NCBI RefSeq assembly: GCF_009371885.1
Contig: NZ_QLZA01000005.1
Location: forward strand, 1 to 64,000
Reading direction: 5' to 3'
From: Bifidobacterium tibiigranuli
GTDB taxonomy: Bacteria; Actinomycetota; Actinomycetes; Actinomycetales; Bifidobacteriaceae
DNA length: 64,000 nt
Position numbers and translations under genes: made by a program. Of the stretch, positions 35,190 through 43,480 are shown in pieces. How positions within the stretch are numbered: the first letter of the stretch is position 1; every line of letters starts with the position of its first letter. The notes below the pieces were generated by a model. That model saw nothing but the letters and a program-made list of their open reading frames with translations, ran no database searches and was not told the DNA's origin.

Positions 35190-35888
35190 ATGAATGGCTT
35201 CGAGCGCCGCACCTTGGCCAAAAAGGAGCAGGTGCTCGACGCCGCATTCGACCTCATGAACGCTGACTCGAGCGAAAGCGCGGAGACCTTAAGCATCGCG
35301 GAGGTCGCGGCACGCTCTCACGTTTCGCGAGCTACCATATTCAACTATTTCGGCTCCAAGCAAGGGCTGATTTCGGCGGTGTTTGACCGTTTCCTTAGTC
35401 AGCTCGGTGAAGAGGCGGAGCAGATCATCACGCAGGATATGCCGTTCGTGCAGCTGATGAGGGCGTTGACCCGTTGCGAGCTGGATCATCTGCACAGCGT
35501 GAGCCCTCAGTTTTATGACAATCTCATGCGTTGGTACGCCGAGGATGAAGGGCCGGGCATGCAGGAGTTGCGGGCGAGATACACCAAGGAATCCTTCGAC
35601 GTCATGCTTGCCATGTTTGCCAAGGGGCGCAAGGAAGGCAGCATCGACCTGAAATATTCCGACGAATTCCTGCTGCTCTACCTGCGCATGATGAGCCAGG
35701 GCGCGTTGGATCCGAGCGTCAGGGACGCGATTGTTCCTTACAGCGAGCAGTTTGTGGAGATGTTTATCAAAGGTGTGGCGCCTTCGCCGTGTTCCGCCAC
35801 TGATGACGGTCATTCACAATCAGACAGCGGCAGTGCCGTCGATGATTCTGTCTCTGTTTCTGCTGCTGACTCTGACTCTGCTTCCTAG
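35190..35888 (+). CDS. TetR-family regulator with acidic Ser-rich tail
   Basis: A 232-residue regulator. The HTH reads LSIAEVAARSHVSRATIFNYFGSKQGLI, of the standard TetR_N type, followed by a helical ligand-binding domain. The last 25 residues (DSGSAVDDSVSVSAADSDSA) are Ser/Asp-rich low complexity, unlike TetR cores. The start is at 35190, after AGAAGGGA. Divergent from the ABC exporter operon, it is likely its repressor. Confidence 0.88.
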   Translation: MNGFERRTLAKKEQVLDAAFDLMNADSSESAETLSIAEVAARSHVSRATIFNYFGSKQGLISAVFDRFLSQLGEEAEQIITQDMPFVQLMRALTRCELDHLHSVSPQFYDNLMRWYAEDEGPGMQELRARYTKESFDVMLAMFAKGRKEGSIDLKYSDEFLLLYLRMMSQGALDPSVRDAIVPYSEQFVEMFIKGVAPSPCSATDDGHSQSDSGSAVDDSVSVSAADSDSAS

Positions 35889-36069
35889 ATTCTTCGAGAT
35901 GTGTTGGCGGATACTCTAAGTTGCGGCATTCCTCGATTGCCTTGATGCGACGTTGACGCGAGTTCCGTTTCGCAGAGGAGAGGTATGATGAGGTCAATAA
36001 CACGGCGGCAGCAAACCAACGATGGAGTAGTGCTACGGCAGTGCAGCACCGCGCGGCAAGGAGGCAGGC

Positions 36070-36255
36070 ATGGGGTGGCTGATAGGTCTCGGAGTGGCTG
36101 TGGCGATCGGCGTGAGCGGGTTCCTCGGCGTCCAGAGCGGCTTGGACCGCAAGGCGAAGAAAATGGCGAAGGGCAGTGACGAGGATCGCCAGCTCGCAGC
36201 CGAGCTGCGCGATGTATCGCGCAAAATCGATCAGGGTAAGTACCTCTACCCCTGA
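36070..36255 (+). CDS. Small single-helix membrane protein
   Basis: A 61-residue protein starting MGWLIGLGVAVAIGVSGFLG, a single membrane helix, then a charged tail (DRKAKKMAKGSDEDRQLAAE) ending in a short helix. AAGGAGG just before the ATG supports it being real. No family recognised; function unknown. Confidence 0.65.
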   Translation: MGWLIGLGVAVAIGVSGFLGVQSGLDRKAKKMAKGSDEDRQLAAELRDVSRKIDQGKYLYP

Positions 36256-36352
36256 GTTGGCTGCGCTGGTTGCCGCAGTTGGGATTTCGCCCGGGGCTTG
36301 TGCATTCACAGCTTGCTGGATTAGTGTGTGAACGTTCATAAGGGAGGAATTC

Positions 36353-37390
36353 ATGGCCGCAGCCGCTTCGCAACCGTACGTCCATAAGGGTCGGCATCGG
36401 ATTCTTGGTGCCTTCGCGGGGCTTTTCGCGTTCGTCGCGCTGCTCGGCGCCATCGCGCGGATGCTGCCGGAAAGTTTGCAATCATTGCCGTACGTGCCTG
36501 TAGTGGTGTCGGTTACGCCGTGGTTCACGCTACTGGCAGCGCTGGCGTTGATGCTGGCGCTCGTCGCGAGGTGCTGGGGCGTAGCTCTGCTGGCGCTGGT
36601 GCTCATCGGCGTGCAGATATGGTGGCAGACTCCTTTCTTCCGGCCCGGAGAAGGCCTGCCCGCTGGGGCCAATAATGCCGTGTCCTCGGTAAGGCCCAAC
36701 ACGGACGACGCCTATGCGCGCGTGATGACGATGAATGTATATAAAGGACATGCCGATGCGCGAACCATCGTCAATCTCGTGCGCGACCAGCATATCGAAG
36801 TGCTTGCTTTGCAGGAGACGACCGACGCGTTCATCGCAGCATTGAAGGCAGCCGGACTCGGCGATTATCTGCCATATTCGCAGGTTTCCTCCTCCGACGG
36901 CGTCTACGGCAACGGCTTATGGTCGGCCTCGCCCCTAGGCAATCCGGTGGATGACGAGGTCGATTCGAGCGCGTCCTTCATGCCGGGCGGAACGGTGCAG
37001 TTCAACGGCTCCAAGACGGCAATACGCTTCGTGAGCGTGCACACGACCTCGCCGAAACCGGGAATGTGGGAGCAGTGGCGACGCTCGCAGGACGAGCTGG
37101 GCATGATGCGCACCAGAACCGATGCGCACTATGTATTCATGGGCGATTTCAACGCGACCACCGACCACACGGCTTTCAGAAACTTCCTCGGCACCCGCTT
37201 CCGCGACGCCGCGCAGGAGGCCGGACACGGTTTCACCTTCACCTGGCCGCAGAACCGGCCGCACATCCCAGCCTTCGCTGGCATCGACCACGTGGTGCTC
37301 GACCAAGGCATAACCGCCGGTCAGGTCACCGTCGCACACGTCCCGGGTTCAGACCACGCCGCGCTCCTAGCCACGATTGCGGTTCGGTGA
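36353..37390 (+). CDS. Membrane-anchored endonuclease/exonuclease/phosphatase-family protein
   Basis: A 345-residue protein with three N-terminal membrane helices (about residues 18-100) and an extracytoplasmic-side or cytoplasmic EEP catalytic domain. Catalytic marks are MTMNVYKG (metal Asn), LALQETTD (metal Glu), FVSVHTTSP, FMGDFNATTD (Asp-x-Asn) and GSDHAALLATI (Asp-His). Such membrane EEP proteins act on phosphodiesters of nucleic acid, lipid or sugar; the substrate is unknown. AGGGAGGAA precedes the ATG. The covarying hairpin repeat starts 19 bases after the stop. Confidence 0.88.
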   Translation: MAAAASQPYVHKGRHRILGAFAGLFAFVALLGAIARMLPESLQSLPYVPVVVSVTPWFTLLAALALMLALVARCWGVALLALVLIGVQIWWQTPFFRPGEGLPAGANNAVSSVRPNTDDAYARVMTMNVYKGHADARTIVNLVRDQHIEVLALQETTDAFIAALKAAGLGDYLPYSQVSSSDGVYGNGLWSASPLGNPVDDEVDSSASFMPGGTVQFNGSKTAIRFVSVHTTSPKPGMWEQWRRSQDELGMMRTRTDAHYVFMGDFNATTDHTAFRNFLGTRFRDAAQEAGHGFTFTWPQNRPHIPAFAGIDHVVLDQGITAGQVTVAHVPGSDHAALLATIAVR

Positions 37391-37408
37391 GCCATTAAGC
37401 TTGCGAGG

Positions 37409-37626
37409 GGTACTCAATCCAAATTGGACTGGGCCGAGCCGTTAAGCGGACAGGCCTGTGGCTTGTCCGTAGCCGAGGTGGGCAGGCGTTTGAGCCTGCG
37501 AATGGTACTCAATCCAAATTGGACTGGGCCGAACCGTTAAGCGGAGAACCCTGTGGGTTCTCCGTAGGTGAGGTGAGCAGGCGCTAAGCCTGCGAATGGT
37601 ACTCAGTCCAAGTTGGACTGAGTACC
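37409..37626 (+). repeat. Tandem hairpin element, locus A (two 95/94-bp copies plus partial)
   Basis: Copies begin at 37409 and 37504; a partial third begins at 37598. Each copy holds a CCAAATTGG palindrome, the linker CCGTTAAGC, hairpin I with fixed loop CTGTG and hairpin II with a G[T/C]TxA-type loop. Copy-1 arms: GGACAGGC/GCTTGTCC (37448-37468) and GCAGGC/GCCTGC (37482-37499). Copy-2 arms: GGAGAACC/GGTTCTCC (37543-37563) and GCAGGC/GCCTGC (37577-37593). The stem changes are compensatory. The partial copy is a perfect 14-bp palindrome (37598-37626) that also encodes the last codons of xseB. The element matches locus B at 57715-57780. Confidence 0.85.
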
Positions 37627-37938
37627 AGCCATCTCCGCCGAGGACTCCTGCTCGGCTTGGGCGGCGCCCAACTTTGCGCGGACTTCGCCCAGCAGTGACT
37701 GGGCGCGCTTGGCGAGCGCTTCGCCCAGCTCCCATTGGCGCATTGACTGATCGAGGTTGAGGCCGCCGGCTTCCAGCGCCTGCACGGCCTGAATCAGTTG
37801 GTCGCGTGCCTCCTCGTAGGGCATGGCGGCGATGGCGTCGCGTTCCTTGTCGCTCAGGCTTGAGGCCGGAGCGGTTGGGGTGGAGGTTTCTTCGTCCGTG
37901 TTCTTGGTGTTGTCGTTGCTGGCTGCTGCTGTGCTCAT
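37603..37938 (-). CDS. xseB: Exodeoxyribonuclease VII small subunit
   Basis: A 111-residue protein whose middle (MPYEEARDQLIQAVQALEAG and LDQSMRQWELGEALAKRA) is the conserved XseB helical hairpin. N- and C-terminal extensions make it longer than the E. coli subunit. The last codons (QSNLD) fall inside the palindrome of the repeat element. AAGGAG fits the second of two adjacent ATG codons (37938). It follows xseA on the same strand by 54 bases and forms exonuclease VII with it. Confidence 0.9.
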   Translation of the reverse strand: MSTAAASNDNTKNTDEETSTPTAPASSLSDKERDAIAAMPYEEARDQLIQAVQALEAGGLNLDQSMRQWELGEALAKRAQSLLGEVRAKLGAAQAEQESSAEMAGTQSNLD

Positions 37939-37992
37939 CATTGCTCCTTGATTGCTTATATGTTTTGGTATGTCTGATATTCGTGTCGAAAT

Positions 37993-39330
37993 CTATTTCG
38001 ATTTGCTTTGCTGCTGATCTCCGACCGCAGTGGCCTGACTCACCACGACGCCATGCTTGAGCGTAAGCGTCAGCTCGTCGCCGATGTGCACATCCCGCGC
38101 ATCGTCGACCACGCGCCCGTCTTCGCCCTGCACCACGGCATACCCGCGATTCAGCGTAGATTGCGGGCTGAGCGCAGTCAGACTGGCGTGCAGCTTTTCG
38201 ACGGTCAGGCTGGCGTCGTCGACGATGCGCGTGAGCCCACGCTCCATGCGCTGCCGAGCGTCGTCAAGGAAGCGCTGGTGTGGTTCGAGCATGGTGAGCG
38301 GATGGGTCAGACTCGGTCGGTTCGCATAGCCGTCGATGAGACGGATTTCGTTGTCGACGCGCGCACTGACCCGCATATGCATCTGCATGCGGGCGGACTC
38401 GATGAGCTGCCATTGCTCGCGCACATCAGGCACCACGCGCTTGGCCGCGTCGGTCGGCGTCGACGCGCGCAAATCGGACGCCAAGTCAATCAGCGTCCAA
38501 TCGTCTTCGTGGCCGACGGCGGAGACCAGCGGAGTCTGACACGCTGCAGCAGCACGTACTACGCCCTCATCGGAGAAGCCGATGAGATCCTCGAAACTGC
38601 CGCCGCCTCGGGCGACGATAATCACGTCAACCTGCGGGTCCTGATCAAGCATTTGGATTGCATTGATTACGTCACTCGGGCACTGTGCCCCCTGCACGTG
38701 CGCATGCACGATCTTGAACTGTACTATGGGCCAGCGCAGATTCACGTTCGTGATCACATCGCCTTCGGCTCGCGCCTGCGGGGCGCATATCAGCCCGATA
38801 CACGCTGGAAACTCCGGCAGCGGCACCTTATTCTCGGCGTCGAACAGGCCTTCGCCCTTGAGCTTTTTGCGCAGCTCATCAATCTGGGCCTTCAAGTCAC
38901 CCGTGCCGACGCGGCGGATATCATCAGCCACGAAACTCAGGCGAGTGGCTTTCATCCAGATGTCTGGCTTACCGTGGATTACCACACGATCGCCCTGATG
39001 AAATTCGCGTGCCTTGGACACGAAGGTCCTGAATCCCATAACCGGCAGGGATATCTCCTCGAAGTTGTCGCGCAGGGTGATATAGCCGGAAGTGGGCCGA
39101 CGCATGTTGATCTCGACAATCTGCCCCTCTACCCAAGCCTCGGGCCAGCGGGCCACGGAATCGTGGAACTTCTGGCTGAGTATATTGACCGGCCACGGGT
39201 TTTCGGCGGTCGTGTCGCGAGCCAGCCGCGGCAATTGGTCGGGGGATTTCGGGCCTTCGCCTGCGGGAGGCATGCCTTGCTGCGGCGCGGCGGAGCGCGT
39301 CAGTGAACCATAGCCGTATGCAGAACTCAT
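37993..39330 (-). CDS. xseA: Exodeoxyribonuclease VII large subunit
   Basis: A 445-residue subunit of single-strand-specific exonuclease VII. An N-terminal OB-fold (WVEGQIVEINMRRPTSGYIT) is followed by the catalytic domain with DVIIVARGGGSFEDLIGF, SAVGHEDD and DLRASTPTDAAK, then a long helical region and a final LNRGYAVV segment, in family order. The start at 39330 (MSSAYGYG) is preferred; ATG codons further upstream lack ribosome sites. Co-directional with xseB and divergent from nrdD. Confidence 0.93.
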   Translation of the reverse strand: MSSAYGYGSLTRSAAPQQGMPPAGEGPKSPDQLPRLARDTTAENPWPVNILSQKFHDSVARWPEAWVEGQIVEINMRRPTSGYITLRDNFEEISLPVMGFRTFVSKAREFHQGDRVVIHGKPDIWMKATRLSFVADDIRRVGTGDLKAQIDELRKKLKGEGLFDAENKVPLPEFPACIGLICAPQARAEGDVITNVNLRWPIVQFKIVHAHVQGAQCPSDVINAIQMLDQDPQVDVIIVARGGGSFEDLIGFSDEGVVRAAAACQTPLVSAVGHEDDWTLIDLASDLRASTPTDAAKRVVPDVREQWQLIESARMQMHMRVSARVDNEIRLIDGYANRPSLTHPLTMLEPHQRFLDDARQRMERGLTRIVDDASLTVEKLHASLTALSPQSTLNRGYAVVQGEDGRVVDDARDVHIGDELTLTLKHGVVVSQATAVGDQQQSKSK

Positions 39331-39520
39331 GCCCTCTACAGTCCTATAGAGAACGGACATCGCGGCACGCAGGGGTATGGTTCGCTGTCGCCGAACGCGG
39401 GTATATTGACCGACGTGCCGAGGAGCGGGCAGTGGGCTGGCAGGCAGTATTCGCGACACGCTGGCGACGCGCCGACGCGCCAAACCACAATGATGTAATT
39501 TGGCGCAATAAAGCCAAAAA

Positions 39521-39586
39521 GCACTATATGTAGGTAGATAACATCGCAGATTTACTAGATGTTGTGGTGCATGCTTGCTATAGTGT
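39521..39586 (+). promoter_or_regulatory. Candidate NrdR boxes upstream of nrdD
   Basis: The consensus NrdR box is close to acaCTATATATAGTGT. At 39521-39536 the core CTATATGTAG matches it at nine of ten positions. At 39571-39586 the right half TATAGTGT matches exactly and the left half poorly. They lie 50 bases apart in the 315-base divergent gap before nrdD. NrdR represses ribonucleotide reductase genes in many bacteria; its action here is inferred. Confidence 0.55.
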
Positions 39587-39645
39587 AATTACTTACATAA
39601 ATGTAGTTTTGCGCGGCCCAAGGTGGGCTACGGGGAGGAATTCAG

Positions 39646-42045
39646 ATGGGAACGCAGGTTCTGGACGCTGTCGGCACACTCAGCACACAAGGTGCAATCG
39701 CCACCGTGCTCGTGGAGAAGCGCGATGGGCGCGTTGTCGAATTCGATCCGATCAACATCATCGGCGCGGTCAAATCCGCTTTTTCGGACTTGGACAAGGA
39801 AGTCGGTCCTGAGGAGGATCAGCTCATCCGTGACCTCGCCAATCAGGTCGAGGGAGAGATCCAAGGCCGCTACAATGGCCCGGCCAAAATCGAAGACATC
39901 CAGAACTTGGTCGAGCACGGCCTCATCGAAGACCATCTGTACGACGTGGCGCGCACCTACACGAGCTATCGCCTGAACAAGGATATCGAGCGTGCCAAGG
40001 CCACCGACATCAACGAGGCGGTCAGCCGGCTGGTGAACCGCGACGAATCGCTGGTGCGTGAGAACGCGAACAAGGATTCGAACGTCTACGCCACTCAGCG
40101 TGATCTGCTGGCCGGTGCGGTCTCCAAGGCCTCGGCGTTCTCGATGCTGCCCGACGCGGTTTCGAACGCCCATATGAAGGGCGACATCCACTTCCATGAC
40201 GCTGACTATTCGCCGTTCACCTCGATGAACAACTGCTCGCTGCCCGACTTCGGCGACATGCTGGCGCACGGTTTCGCGCTGGGCAACGCCATGATGGACT
40301 CGCCCAAGTCCATCGGCACCGCCTCGACGCAGATTACGCAGATCATCAAGGACATCGCCGGGGCACAGTACGGCGGCCAGACCGTCAACCGCGCCGACGA
40401 GATGCTTGAGCCCTACGCCCGCAAGGATTACGACAAGAATCTCAAAGCTGCGCACGCGATGATTCCGGATATCATGCCGGTTGAGGCGGTCCGTGCCCAG
40501 ATTGCGGGATTGAAGGCCCAGGAGCCCGACAACCTGCATTTCGAGAACCGCGAGCCGCTGCCGGCTGACGTTCCCTTCGACACGAATGCCGACGAACTTG
40601 AGCAGCTGCGCGAGGTCTACGCGAAGATCATGACCCGCAAGGCCATCTACGACGCCATGCAGACCATGGAATACCAGATCAACTCCAACCGTGTCTCGAA
40701 CGGCCAGACCCCCTTCGTCACCGTTGGTTTCGGACTGGGCACCACATGGTTCGCCCGCGAAATCCAGCGCGCGATGCTGCTTAACCGCATCCGAGGCCTG
40801 GGCAAGGACCGCCACACCGCGATCTTCCCCAAGCTCGTGTTCACCATCAAGCACGGCATCAACGCCGGCAAAGGCGACCCGAACTACGACATGAAGCAGC
40901 TTGCATTGGAGTGCTCCACCAAGCGCATGTACCCCGATGTGGTCTTCTACGAGAACATCGTCAAAATCACCGGCTCCTTCAAGGCGCCGATGGGCTGCCG
41001 CTCCTTCCTGCAAGGCTGGATCAACCCCAAGACCGGCGAGGACGAAGAGGACGGGCGCATGAACCTCGGCGTCGTCACCGTGAATGTGCCGCGCATCGCG
41101 CTGGAATCGCACGGCGACAAGGACCGCTTCTGGAAGCTCTTCGCCGAGCGCATGGAAATCGCCCACCAGGCGCTGCAATTCCGCATCATGCGCTGCAAGC
41201 AGGCCACGCCGGTCAACGCGCCGACTCTGTTCCGCTACGGCGCCTTCGGTCGCCTCGGCGCGAACGACAATGTCGACCAGCTCTTCAACAACAGCCGCTC
41301 CACGGTGTCGCTGGGCTACATCGGCCTGTACGAAGCGACCTCCGTGTTCTACGGCAAAGACTGGATGCGCGACCACGGCTGGGACCCCCAGGGCAAGGAA
41401 TTCGCCCTGTCCATCGTCAAGCGCATGACCCAGCTGTGCAAGCAGTGGGAGGCCGAAGAGGGATACCACTACTCGGTGTACTCCACCCCGGCCGAATCGC
41501 TGACCGACCGCTTCAACCGTATGGACCGTGAAAAGTTCGGCAAGGTCGAAGGCGTCACTGATCACGACTTCTATACCAACTCTTTCCATTACCCGGTATG
41601 GCTCTCGCCCACCCCGATGGAAAAGCTCGACTACGAGAAGGACTTCCCGTACTACGCAGCCGGTGGCTTCATCAACTACTGCGAATTCCCCTGCCTGCAA
41701 GCCAACCCCAAGGCGCTGGAAGCGGTATGGGACTACGCCTACAACATCGGCATCGGATACCTGGGCACCAATACCCCGATCGACCACTGCTTCGAATGCG
41801 GCTTCGAAGGCGACTTCGAGCCAACCGAAGAAGGCTTCAAATGCCCCGAATGCGGCAACGCCGACCCGGACAAGTGCAACGTCACCAAGCGCACCTGCGG
41901 CTACCTCGGCAATCCGGTTCAGCGGCCTATGGTGCACGGGCGTCACGAGGAGATCGCGCATCGCGTTAAGCATATGTCGGGCGAGACGGGGCATGTGACG
42001 TTGAAGGATGGCGAGGAGCGCGAATGGTTCGAAGAAGCTAAATAG
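39646..42045 (+). CDS. nrdD: Anaerobic (class III) ribonucleoside-triphosphate reductase
   Basis: A 799-residue glycyl-radical enzyme that makes deoxyribonucleotides without oxygen. An N-terminal ATP-cone (residues about 15-105) binds dATP/ATP. The C-terminus has a zinc site, Cys715/Cys718 and Cys733/Cys736 (CFECG...CPECG), followed by the glycyl-radical motif RTCGYLG with Gly752. GGGGAGGAA precedes the ATG. It is followed by nrdG after a strong inverted repeat. Confidence 0.97.
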   Translation: MGTQVLDAVGTLSTQGAIATVLVEKRDGRVVEFDPINIIGAVKSAFSDLDKEVGPEEDQLIRDLANQVEGEIQGRYNGPAKIEDIQNLVEHGLIEDHLYDVARTYTSYRLNKDIERAKATDINEAVSRLVNRDESLVRENANKDSNVYATQRDLLAGAVSKASAFSMLPDAVSNAHMKGDIHFHDADYSPFTSMNNCSLPDFGDMLAHGFALGNAMMDSPKSIGTASTQITQIIKDIAGAQYGGQTVNRADEMLEPYARKDYDKNLKAAHAMIPDIMPVEAVRAQIAGLKAQEPDNLHFENREPLPADVPFDTNADELEQLREVYAKIMTRKAIYDAMQTMEYQINSNRVSNGQTPFVTVGFGLGTTWFAREIQRAMLLNRIRGLGKDRHTAIFPKLVFTIKHGINAGKGDPNYDMKQLALECSTKRMYPDVVFYENIVKITGSFKAPMGCRSFLQGWINPKTGEDEEDGRMNLGVVTVNVPRIALESHGDKDRFWKLFAERMEIAHQALQFRIMRCKQATPVNAPTLFRYGAFGRLGANDNVDQLFNNSRSTVSLGYIGLYEATSVFYGKDWMRDHGWDPQGKEFALSIVKRMTQLCKQWEAEEGYHYSVYSTPAESLTDRFNRMDREKFGKVEGVTDHDFYTNSFHYPVWLSPTPMEKLDYEKDFPYYAAGGFINYCEFPCLQANPKALEAVWDYAYNIGIGYLGTNTPIDHCFECGFEGDFEPTEEGFKCPECGNADPDKCNVTKRTCGYLGNPVQRPMVHGRHEEIAHRVKHMSGETGHVTLKDGEEREWFEEAK

Positions 42046-42058
42046 TTATTGGACTCCC

Positions 42059-42150
42059 GCTGTTGAGATCTAGGGCTATGTTCCCTGACACGCTCCAAGG
42101 CCGCTCGGCCGGTCATACGGTCAGGGAACATAGCCCTAGATCTCAACAGC
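42059..42150. repeat. Perfect 31-bp inverted repeat between nrdD and nrdG
   Basis: Arms 42059-42089 and 42120-42150 are exact reverse complements over 31 bases. The 30-base loop itself contains GGCCG/CGGCC (42099-42110). No T-run follows. It would form a very stable RNA hairpin or DNA cruciform within the nrdD-nrdG intergenic gap. It could terminate or attenuate, limiting nrdG relative to nrdD, or be a small palindromic mobile remnant. Confidence 0.9.
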
Positions 42151-42267
42151 TAGCAACGTGCAATAACACTGAAAAAGAGCGGATGAGTTTCAGCTCTCTT
42201 ATGTGAGGCAGTTTTCGTGGTGCTTATGCGCTTTGCCTTGTGTTTGTGGGTGTAAAAGGAGATCAGC

Positions 42268-42972
42268 ATGGTTGCACAGGGTGCTTTGCATGATTTTGCT
42301 CGGACTGATCCGAATCGCGGGCCGTCCGTGCCTACGGCGTTGAGCAATAATCCTCGGGCGGGGCAGTGGCGTAGCGACCGGATGAGCCATAATATGGTCG
42401 CTGATTATAAGCGTTTTCTGATGACCGATGGCGAGGGGATTCGTTGCTCGCTGTATGTTTCTGGGTGCCCATTTCATTGCGTGGAATGCTATAACTCGTC
42501 CATCTGGGATTTCCGGGCGGGCATTGAATACACGGTTGAACTTGAGGACAAGATTGTCGAGGATATCGGACAAAACTTCGTGCAGGGTATCACGTTCCTC
42601 GGCGGCGAGCCGCTGCTTAACACGGGCATTCTCATACCGCTGGCCAAACGGCTGCGCAAAGAATTCGGCCACGACAAAGACATTTGGTGCTGGACAGGGT
42701 ACACATGGGAGGAGCTGATGCGGCCGGGGGAGAGCGAGGACAAGCTCGAACTGCTGCATCTGGTTGATATCTTGGTCGACGGACGCTATATCAAGACACT
42801 GCACGACTCATTGCTGCAATTTAGAGGTTCCAGCAACCAGCGCATTATTGATGTTTCGCAGTCCTTCGCGCAAGGCAAACCAGTGATCTGGGCCAAGCTG
42901 CACGACCAGGAGCGTTTCATCCCCGAAGTCTACGGCAAGGACCGCGTCAGCGGCGAGGGCGACGCCAGCTGA
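42268..42972 (+). CDS. nrdG: Anaerobic ribonucleotide reductase activating protein
   Basis: A 234-residue radical-SAM enzyme that generates the glycyl radical on NrdD. The 4Fe-4S motif is Cys67-x3-Cys71-x2-Cys74 (GCPFHCVEC). The SAM-binding GGEP motif appears in FLGGEPLLN. About 50 residues precede the core. AAAAGGAGA precedes the ATG. Its position after nrdD is the standard arrangement. Confidence 0.96.
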   Translation: MVAQGALHDFARTDPNRGPSVPTALSNNPRAGQWRSDRMSHNMVADYKRFLMTDGEGIRCSLYVSGCPFHCVECYNSSIWDFRAGIEYTVELEDKIVEDIGQNFVQGITFLGGEPLLNTGILIPLAKRLRKEFGHDKDIWCWTGYTWEELMRPGESEDKLELLHLVDILVDGRYIKTLHDSLLQFRGSSNQRIIDVSQSFAQGKPVIWAKLHDQERFIPEVYGKDRVSGEGDAS

Positions 42973-43060
42973 TTTGGTAATACAAGGTGTTCTATGGCAG
43001 TCTTAATTGGCATAGAAGGTTGTGGTTTTCCTCCCAATGGTGGAGGGAAGGATAACGAAA

Positions 43061-43405
43061 ATGGCTAGGCTTACTCCGCAAGAAGAACGGTTTTACGACG
43101 ATTTAGACAAAAAAGTTGAAACAGGAGAATATCATCCCCGTGGACGTGTCACGCACAATTCGGACGCCGGTGCACGATTCCTTATGGAGGCAACGGGCGC
43201 GGAAAATGTCGAAGATGCGCAGCGCATAGCGTTGGGCCGTCCACGTCTTGATGCATGACATGGTGAATCACCGGTTGTGAAATTCCGGCTTCCGGAATCC
43301 CTAAAGGAAGGAATGATGCGTCAGGCGAAAAGGTCTGGGATGTCAGTGTCGGAAGTTTAGCGGATAGCTGGCGAGCATTATCTCAACGAGCTTCAATCCG
43401 CCTGA
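43061..43405 (+). pseudogene. Ribbon-helix-helix antitoxin-like gene broken by two in-frame stops
   Basis: The frame opens MARLTPQEERFYDDLDKKVE after GGAGGGAAGG and reaches TGA at 43256-43258 after GRPRLDA. The same frame continues with HGESPVVKFRLPESLKEGMM, a typical RHH DNA-binding strand and helix, then TAG at 43358-43360, then RIAGEHYLNELQSA and TGA at 43403. Joined, these look like one antitoxin of about 112 residues (an acidic N-terminal part plus a C-terminal RHH). The first 65 residues alone could still be made. No cognate toxin gene is recognised beside it. Confidence 0.65.
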
Positions 43406-43480
43406 GTTAGCCATGTTGGCGAGATTCTGCTCGGCTGCTAGTTGTTGTGCGTATTCGCTGATTGATTCGATATCATGCAT
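43343..43480 (-). pseudogene. Short frame after the AbiEi gene, possible toxin stub
   Basis: A 45-codon frame starts at ATG 43480, overlapping the AbiEi-like gene's stop by eight bases, and reads MHDIESISEYAQQLAAEQNL before ending at 43343. The position is where an AbiEii-type toxin would begin, so it may be the truncated N-terminus of one. It lies opposite the tail of the RHH pseudogene. Support is weak. Confidence 0.3.

Noticed and set aside
37409..37626. Tandem repeat as a CRISPR array
   Set aside because: Copies are contiguous, 94-95 bases long and have no unique spacers between short repeats; no cas genes are near.
39303..39533. Short plus-strand frame of 76 codons ahead of nrdD
   Set aside because: It overlaps the xseA start and the NrdR-like box, has no ribosome site and resembles no protein.
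39628..41994. 788-codon antisense frame over nrdD
   Set aside because: nrdD is certain on the other strand; the antisense product has no recognisable domain and no ribosome site.
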